Below are positions 55,870 to 64,000 of a stretch of 64,000 nucleotides of DNA, in pieces (position 1 is the first letter of the stretch; the number at the start of each line of letters is the position of its first letter). Position numbers and translations under genes: made by a program. A model generated the notes under the pieces. It saw nothing but the letters and a program-made list of their open reading frames with translations, was not told the DNA's origin and made no database searches. The DNA comes from Serripes groenlandicus. Lineage: Eukaryota; Mollusca; Bivalvia; Cardiida; Cardiidae. The DNA is taken from contig JASEVX010000005.1 of NCBI GenBank assembly GCA_031761405.1, forward strand, positions 5,167,724-5,231,723. The letters run 5' to 3'.

Positions 55870-58800
55870 CACCAAGATGAGTTACCATGGGGAAAACGCC
55901 GGGTTACAGCATTGTCGTCTACACCAGGGCCACCAACATGAGTTACCATGGGGAAAACGCCGGATTACAGCATTGTCGTCTACACCAGGTACACCAACAT
56001 GAGTTACCATGTGGAAAACGCCGGATTACAGTATTGTCGTCTACACCTGGGGTACCATGGGGAAAACATCGGGTTACAGCATTGTCGTCTACACCAGGGC
56101 CACCAACATGAGTTACCATGGGGAAAACGCCGGGTTACAGCATTGTCGTCTACACCAGGTACACCAACATGAGTTACCATGGGGAAAACGCCGGATTACA
56201 GTATTGTCGTCTACACCTGGGGTACCATGGGGAAAACGCCGGGTTACAGCATTGTCGTCTACACCAGGGGCACCAACATGAGTTACCATGGGGAAAACGC
56301 CGGGTTACAGTATTGTCGTCTACACCAGGGCCACCAACATGAGTTACCATGGGGAAAACGCCGGGTTACAGCATTGTCGTCTACACCAGGTACACCAACA
56401 TGAGTTACCATGGGGAAAACGCCGGATTACAGTATTGTCGTCTACACCTGGGGTACCATGGGGAAAACGCCGGGTTACAGCATTGTCGTCTACACCAGGG
56501 GCACCAACATGAGTTACCATGGGGAAAACGCCGGGTTACAGTATTGTCGTCTACACCTGCGGTACCATGGGGAAAACGCCGGTTACAGTATTGTCGTCTA
56601 CACCTGGGGTACCATGGGGAAAACGCCGGGTTACAGTATTGTCGTCTACACCAGGGCACCAACATGAGTTACCATGGAGAAAACGCCGGGTTACAGAGTA
56701 GTCGTCTACACCAGGGCACCAACATGAGTTACCATGGAGAAAACGCCGGGTTACAGCATTGTCGTATACACCAGGGCCACCAACATAAGTTACCATAGGG
56801 AATACGCCGGGTTACAGCATTGTCGTCTACACCAGGGGCACCAACATGAGTTACCATGGAGAAAACGCCGGGTTACAGCATTGTTGTCTACACCAGGGCC
56901 ACCAACATGAGTTACCATGGAGAAAACGCCGGGTTACAGGATTGTCGTCTACACCGGGGGTACCATGGGGAAAACGCCGGGTTACAGTATTGTCGTCTAC
57001 ACGAGGGCCACCAACATGAGTTACCATGGGGAAAACGCCGGGTTACAGCATTGTCGTCTACACCAGGGCCACCAACATGAGTTACCATGGGGAAAACGCC
57101 GGGTTAAAGCAGTGTCGTCTACACCAGGGCCACCAACATGAGTTACCATGGGGAAAACGCCGGGTTACAGTATTGTCGTCTCTACCGGGGGCACCAACAC
57201 GAGTTACCATGGAGAAAACGCCGGGTTACAGTATTGTCGTCTACACCTGGGGTACCATGGGGAAAACGCCGGCTTACTGCATTGTCGTCTACACCAGGGC
57301 CACCAACATGAGTTACCATGGAGAAAATGCCGGCTTACAGCATTGTCGTCTACACCAGGGCCACCAACATGAGTTACCATGGAGAAAACGCCGGGTTACA
57401 GAATAGTCGTCTACACCGGGGGCACCAACATGAGTTACCATGGAGAAAACGTCGGGTTACAGAATAGTCGTATACACCGGGGCACCAACATGAGTTACCA
57501 TGGGGAAAACGCCGGGAAACAGCATAGTCGTCTACACCGGGGGCACCAACATGAGTTACCATGGAGAAAATGCCGGCTTACAGCATTGTCGTCTACACCA
57601 GGGCCACCAACATGAGTTACCATGGAGAAAACGCCGGGTTACAGCATTGTCGTATACACCGGGGGCACCAACATGAGTTACCATGGGGAAAACGCCGGGA
57701 AACAGCATTGTCGTCTACACCAGGGCCACCAACATGAGTTACCATGGTGAAAACGCCGGGTTACAGTATTGTCGTCTACACCTGGGGTACCAACATGAGT
57801 TACCATGGGGAAAACGCCGGGTTACAGCATTGTCGTCTACACCAGGGGCACCATGGGGAAAACGCCGGATTACAGCATTGTCGTCTACACGAGGGCCACC
57901 AACATGAGTTACCATGGAGAAAACGCCGGGTTACAGTATTGTCGTCTACACCAGGGCCACCAACATGAGTTACCATGGGGAAAACGCCGGGTTACAGCTT
58001 TGTCGTCTACACCAGGGCCACCAACATGAGTTACCATGGGGAAAACGCCGGGAAACAGCATTGTCGTCTACACCAGGGCCACCAACATGAGTTACCATGG
58101 GGAAAACGCCGGGCTACAGTATTGTCGTCTACACCGGGGGCACCAACATGAGTTACCATGGAGAAAACGCCGGGTTACAGCATTGTCGTCTACACCAGGG
58201 CCACCAACATGGGTTACCATGGGGAAAACGCCGGGTTATAGTATTGTCGTCTACAACTGGGGCACCAACATGAGTTACCATGGAGAAAACGTCGGGTTAC
58301 AGAATAGTCGTATACACCGGGGCACCAACATGAGTTACCATGGGGAAAACGCCGGGAAACAGCATAGTCGTCTACACCGGGGGCACCAACATGAGTTACC
58401 ATGGAGAAAATACCGGCTTACAGCATTGTCGTCTACACCAGGGCCACCAACATGAGTTACCATGGAGAAAACGCCGGGTTACAGCATTGTCGTATACACC
58501 GGGGGCACCAACATGAGTTACCATGGGGAAAACGCCGGGAAACAGCATTGTCGTCTACACCAGGGCCACCAACATGAGTTACCATGGAGAAAACGTCGGG
58601 TTACAGAATAGTCGTATACACCGGTGGCACCAACATGAGTTACCATGGGGAAAACGCCGGGTTACAGAATAGTCGTATACACCGGGGGCACCAACATGAG
58701 TTACTATGGAGAAAACGCCGGAAAACAGCATAGTCGTCTAAACCGGGGGCACCAACATGAGTTACCATGGGGAAAACGCCGGGAAACAGCATAGTCGTCT

Positions 58801-61800
58801 ACACCGGGGGCACCAACATGAGTTACCATGGAGAAAATGCCGGGTTACAGAATAGTCGTATACACCGGGGGCACCAACATGAGTTACCATGGGGAAAACA
58901 TCGGGTTACAGCGTAGTCGTCTGCACCAGGGCCACCAACATGAGTTACCATGGGGAAAACGCCGGGTTACAGCTTTGTCGTCTACACCGGGGGCACCAAC
59001 ATGAGTTACCATGGGGAATACGCCGGGTTACAGCATTGTCGTCTACACCAGGGGCACCAACATGAGTTACCATGGGGGAAACGCCGGGTTACAGCATAGT
59101 CGTCTACACCAGGGCCACCAACATGAGTTACCATGGGGGAAACGCCGGGTTACAGCATAGTCGTCTGTTTGAACCAGGGGCACCAACATGAGTTACCATG
59201 GAGAAAACGCCGGGTTACAGAATAGTCGTCTACACCGGGGGCACCAACATGAGTTACCATGGAGAAAACGCCGGGTTACAGAATAGTCGTCTACACCGGG
59301 GGCACCAACATGAGTAACCATGGAGAAAACGCCGGGTTACAGAATAGTCGTCTTCACCGGGGGCACCAACATGAGTTACCATGGAGAAAACGCCGGGTTA
59401 CAGAATAGTCGTCTACACCGGGGGCACCAACATGAGTTACCATGGGGAATACGCCGGGTTACAGCATTGTCGTCTACACCAGGGGCACCAACATGAGTTA
59501 CCATGGGGGAAACGCCGGGTTACAGCATAGTCGTCTACACCAGGGCCACCAACATGAGTTACCATGGGGAATACGCCGGGTTACAGCATTGTCGTCTACA
59601 CCAGGGGCACCAACATGAGTTACCATGGGGGAAACGCCGGGTTACAGCATAGTCGTCTACACCAGGGCCACCAACATGAGTTACCATGGGGGAAACGCCG
59701 GGTTACAGCATAGTCGTCTGTTTGAACCAGGGGCACCAACATGAGTTACCATGGAGAAAACGCCGGGTTACAGAATAGTCGTCTACACCGGGGGCACCAA
59801 CATGAGTTACCATGGAGAAAACGCCGGGTTACAGAATAGTCGTCTACACCGGGGGCACCAACATGAGTTACCATGGAGAAAACGCCGGGTTACAGAATAG
59901 TCGTCTTCACCGGGGGCACCAACATGAGTTACCTTGGTGAAAACGCCGGGTTACAGTATTGTCGTCTACACCTGGGGTACCAACATGAGTTACCATGGGG
60001 AAAACGCCGGGTTACAGCATTGTCGTCTACACCAGGGGCACCATGGGGAAAACGCCGGATTACACCATTGTCGTCTACACGAGGGCCACCAACATGAATT
60101 ACCATGGAGAAAACGCCGGGTTACAGTATTGTCGTCTACACCAGGGCCACCAACATGAGTTACCATGGGGAAAACGCCGGGTTACAGCTTTGTCGTCTAC
60201 ACTAGGGCCACCAACATGAGTTACCATGGGGAAAACGCCGGGTTAAAGCATTGTCGTCTACACCGGGGCCACCAACATGAGTTACCATGGGGAAAACGCC
60301 GGGCTACAGTATTGTCGTCTACACCGGGGGCACCAACATGAGTTACCATGGAGAACACGCCGGGTTACAGCATTGTCGTCTACACCAGGGCCACCAACAT
60401 GGGTTACCATGGGGAAAACGCCGGGTTATAGTATTGTCGTCTACACCTGGGGTACCATTAGGAAAACGCCGGCTTACAGCATTGTCGTCTACACCAGGGC
60501 CACCAACATGAGTTACCATGGGGAATACGCCGGGTTACAGAATAGTCGTCTACACCGGGGGCACCAACATGAGTTACTATGGAGAAAACGCCGGGTTACA
60601 GAATAGTCGTCTACACCGGGGGCACCAACATGAGTTACCATGGGGGAAACGCCGGGTTACAGCATAGTCGTCTACACCAGGGCCACCAACATGAGTTACC
60701 ATGGGGAATACGCCGGGTTACAGCATTGTCGTCTACACCAGGGGCACCAACATGAGTTACCATGGGGAATACGCCGGGTTACAGCATTGTCGTCTACACC
60801 AGGGGCACCAACATGAGTTACCATGGGGGAAACGCCGGGTTACAGCATAGTCGTCTACACCAGGGCCACCAACATGAGTTACCATGGGGGAAACGCCGGG
60901 TTACAGCATAGTCGTCTGTTTGAACCAGGGGCACCAACATGAGTTACCATGGAGAAAACGCCGGGTTACAGAATAGTCGTCTACACCGGGGGCACCAACA
61001 TGAGTTACCATGGAGAAAACGCCGGGTTACAGAATAGTCGTCTACACCGGGGGCACCAACATGAGTTACCATGGAGAAAACGCCGGGTTACAGAATAGTC
61101 GTCTTCACCGGGGGCACCAACATGAGTTACCTTGGTGAAAACGCCGGGTTACAGTATTGTCGTCTACACCTGGGGTACCAACATGAGTTACCATGGGGAA
61201 AACGCCGGGTTACAGCATTGTCGTCTACACCAGGGGCACCATGGGGAAAACGCCGGATTACACCATTGTCGTCTACACGAGGGCCACCAACATGAATTAC
61301 CATGGAGAAAACGCCGGGTTACAGTATTGTCGTCTACACCAGGGCCACCAACATGAGTTACCATGGGGAAAACGCCGGGTTACAGCTTTGTCGTCTACAC
61401 CAGGGCCACCAACATGAGTTACCATGGGGAAAACGCCGGGTTAAAGCATTGTCGTCTACACCGGGGCCACCAACATGAGTTACCATGGGGAAAACGCCGG
61501 GCTACAGTATTGTCGTCTACACCGGGGGCACCAACATGAGTTACCATGGAGAAAACGCCGGGTTACAGCATTGTCGTCTACACCAGGGCCACCAACATGG
61601 GTTACCATGGGGAAAACGCCGGGTTATAGTATTGTCGTCTACACCTGGGGTACCATTAGGAAAACGCCGGCTTACAGCATTGTCGTCTACACCAGGGCCA
61701 CCAACATGAGTTACCATGGGGAATACGCCGGGTTACAGAATAGTCGTCTACACCGGGGGCACCAACATGAGTTACTATGGAGAAAACGCCGGGTTAAAGA

Positions 61801-63330
61801 ATAGTCGTCTACACCGGGGGCACCAACATGAGTTACTATGGAGAAAACGCCGGGTTAAAGAATAGTCGTCTACACCGGGGGCACCAACATGAGTTACCAT
61901 GGAGAAAACGCCGGGTTACAGAATAGTCGTCTACACCGGGGGCACCAACATGAGTTACTATGGAGAAAACGCCGGGTTAAAGAATAGTCGTCTACACCGG
62001 GGGCACCAACATGAGTTACTATGGAGAAAACGCCGGGTTACAGAATAGTCGTCTACACCGGGGGCACCAACATGAGTTACCATGGAGAAAACGCCGGGAA
62101 ACAACATAGTCGTCTACACCGGGGGCACCAACATGAGTTACCATGGAGAAAACGCCGGGTTACAGAATAGTCGTCTACACCGGGGGCACCAACATGAGTT
62201 ACCATGGAGAAAACGCCGGGTTACAGAATAGTCGTATACACCGGGGGCACCAACATGAGTTACCATGGAGAAAACGCCGGGAAACAGCATAGTCGTCTAC
62301 ACCGGGGGCACCAACATGAGTTACCATGGAGAAAACGCCGGGTTACAGTATTGTCGTCTACACCTGGGGTACCATGGGGAAAACGCCGGGTTACAGCATT
62401 GTCGTCTACACCAGGTCCACCAACATGAGTTACCATGGAGAAAACGCCGGGTTACAGCATTGTTGTATACACCGGGGCACCAACATGAGTTACCATGGAG
62501 AAAACGCCGGGTTACAGTATTGTCGTCTACACCTGGGGTACCAACATGAGTTACCATGGGGAAAACGCCAGGTTACAGCATTGTCGTCTACACCAGGGGC
62601 ACCATGGGGAAAACGCCAGATTACAGCATTGTCGTCTACACCAGGGCCACCAACATGAGTTACCATGGAGAAAACGTCGGGTTACAGCATTGTTTTCTAC
62701 ACCTGGGGTACCATGGGGAAAACGCCGGGTTACAGCATTGTCGTCTACACCAGGGGCACCAACATGAGTTACCATGGAGAAAACGCCGGGTTACAGCATT
62801 GTCGTATACACCGGGGGTACCAACATGAGTTACCATGGAGAAAACGCCGGGTTACAGTATTGTCGTCTACACCTGGGGTACCAACATGAGTTACCATTGG
62901 TTACAGCATTGTCCTCTACACCAGGGGCACCAACATGAGTTACCATGGGGGAAACGCCGAGTTACAGCATTGTCCTCTACACCAGGAGCACAATGGGGAA
63001 AACGCCGGGTTACAGTATTGTCCTCTACACCAGGGGCACCAACATGAGTTACCATGGGGGAAACGCCGGGTAACAGCATTGTCCTCTACACCAGGGGCAC
63101 CAACGTGAGTTACCATGGGGAAAACGCCGGGTTACAGCATTGTCCTCTACACCAGGGGCACCAACATGAGTTACCATGGGGAAAACGCCGGGTTACAGCA
63201 TTGTCCTCTACACCAGGGGCACCAACATGAGTTACCATGTGGAAAACGCCGGGTTACAGCATTGTCCTCTACACCAGGGGCACCAACATGAGTTACCATG
63301 GGGGAAACGCCGGGTTACAGGATTGTCGTT
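55870..63330. repeat. 61-bp satellite, about 120 copies, with 48-bp variant units
   Basis: The unit carries GAGTTACCATGGGGAAAACG, CCGGGTTACAGCATTGTCGT and CTACACCAGGGCCACCAACA. Because 61 is not a multiple of three, the reading frame rotates, and every frame meets a TGA (ACATGAGTT) within three or four full-length units, so the many 74-residue frames here are not genes. A 48-bp variant lacks 13 bp (CAACATGAGTT region) and creates GGTACC. Large duplicated blocks occur: 59873 and 61071 start near-identical segments 1198 bp apart. The last about 500 bp use TGTCCTCTACACC instead of TGTCGTCTACACC. Confidence 0.98.
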
Positions 63331-64000
63331 GGTCGGCTATTGTATTGCCGTATGGCGAGCGAGGTCAGTGAACGGACATAAACTGGAGAACAACCTCACA
63401 CCTAGAATCACAATGACATCATTGATCATTGTATCGTGAGCCAGGTCATACGAAAACGACATTTGGGACTTTTAAATCAAGATCTGCGGGGGCTGATAAC
63501 TTTCTGACCTGTTCGCAGTCTAGTAGCACAGGTAAACATGGCACTTCTGGAGAACGATTATGACTAAAACACCGAAGTAAAAAAAATGAAATTTGGTCGT
63601 AATCGTCATTTATATCAGAACCTCGGAAGGTCGTTTATCGTGTCGCTTGACTCTTGTTACGTCTGTGATATGAACTTTGATGGCGACTGTTATGGCAGAA
63701 TCAAAGGATAATTGGAATTGGTACCCTTAATCGACAGATTCTGCAAATTGACCTTTTGTTTTTATGGTGTTTACATTATTGAATATCAATACCGAACATC
63801 TGTGTCTATCAAATTATCAAATCAAAGAAACAATTTGCAATTAACTTTAACCGTCTTTGTGATATGATATTTTGATTTGCAAAAACTAAATCTGAGAACA
63901 ATATTGTTACATTTAAAGTTGCTTGTTTTTAGCACTTTTCTACAATATTTTGAAAAGTTGTTTGCTGCATTCCCAGAACTTCCGTAGACTGTAGCAGATA
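63331..64000. other. Right flank of the satellite, no supported gene
   Basis: Non-repetitive AT-rich sequence. The last about 90 bases (TTTTGAAAAGTTGTTTGCTG, GTAGACTG) faintly resemble a MITE family 1 arm cut by the window edge. Confidence 0.4.

Overview
The window looks like nuclear DNA from a marine bivalve mollusc. This is inferred from an invertebrate-type Toll-like receptor with two cysteine clusters, a kelch-repeat protein, tRNA-derived SINE tails, interspersed elements with tandem cores of about 166 bp that begin AGCTCACC and end AGGTGAGCG, and a very dense background of short inverted-repeat elements in AT-rich DNA. Nothing looks bacterial, and there is no operon structure.

Only two intact protein genes are convincing, both on the plus strand and each with its whole coding region in one exon. 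They are a Toll-like receptor at about 2.3-6.3 kb and an atypical kelch-like protein at 37.2-38.8 kb. Each has a good splice acceptor just before or near its start, so an upstream non-coding or signal-peptide exon is likely for both. A third coding region at 16.5-18.8 kb is a 5'-truncated, broken non-LTR retrotransposon. The rest of the predicted open frames are chance frames or frames created by tandem repeats.

Layout: 1-822, AGT microsatellite; 2-6 kb, Toll-like receptor; 7.2-8.5 kb, element with a 166-bp tandem core; 8.9-14.2 kb, scattered inverted-repeat elements; 16-19 kb, repeat block with a LINE inserted next to it; 20-23.2 kb, foldback, GATATC-rich minisatellite and 104-bp hairpin satellite; 24.5-29.5 kb, nested interspersed repeats; 29.5-36 kb, LINE tail, second copy of the 16-kb repeat block, SINE pieces and an inverted 25-bp satellite; 37-39 kb, kelch gene; 39-43.5 kb, nested SINE/hAT/foldback elements; 44.1-45.9 kb, 14-bp minisatellite; 46-49.4 kb, cluster of TTAA-flanked MITEs; 49.65-52.7 kb, 61/62-bp satellite; 52.7-55.7 kb, more MITEs; 55.87-63.33 kb, 61-bp satellite; then unremarkable sequence to the end.

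The dominant theme is two families of short elements flanked by TTAA, piggyBac-like by their termini. Their arms form a long inverted repeat and their centres hold a second, nearly perfect palindrome. The larger family has more than twenty full or partial copies, and at 31.9-32.6 kb its terminal segment appears to have been amplified into an inverted satellite. No functional link between the two protein genes can be read from the sequence.
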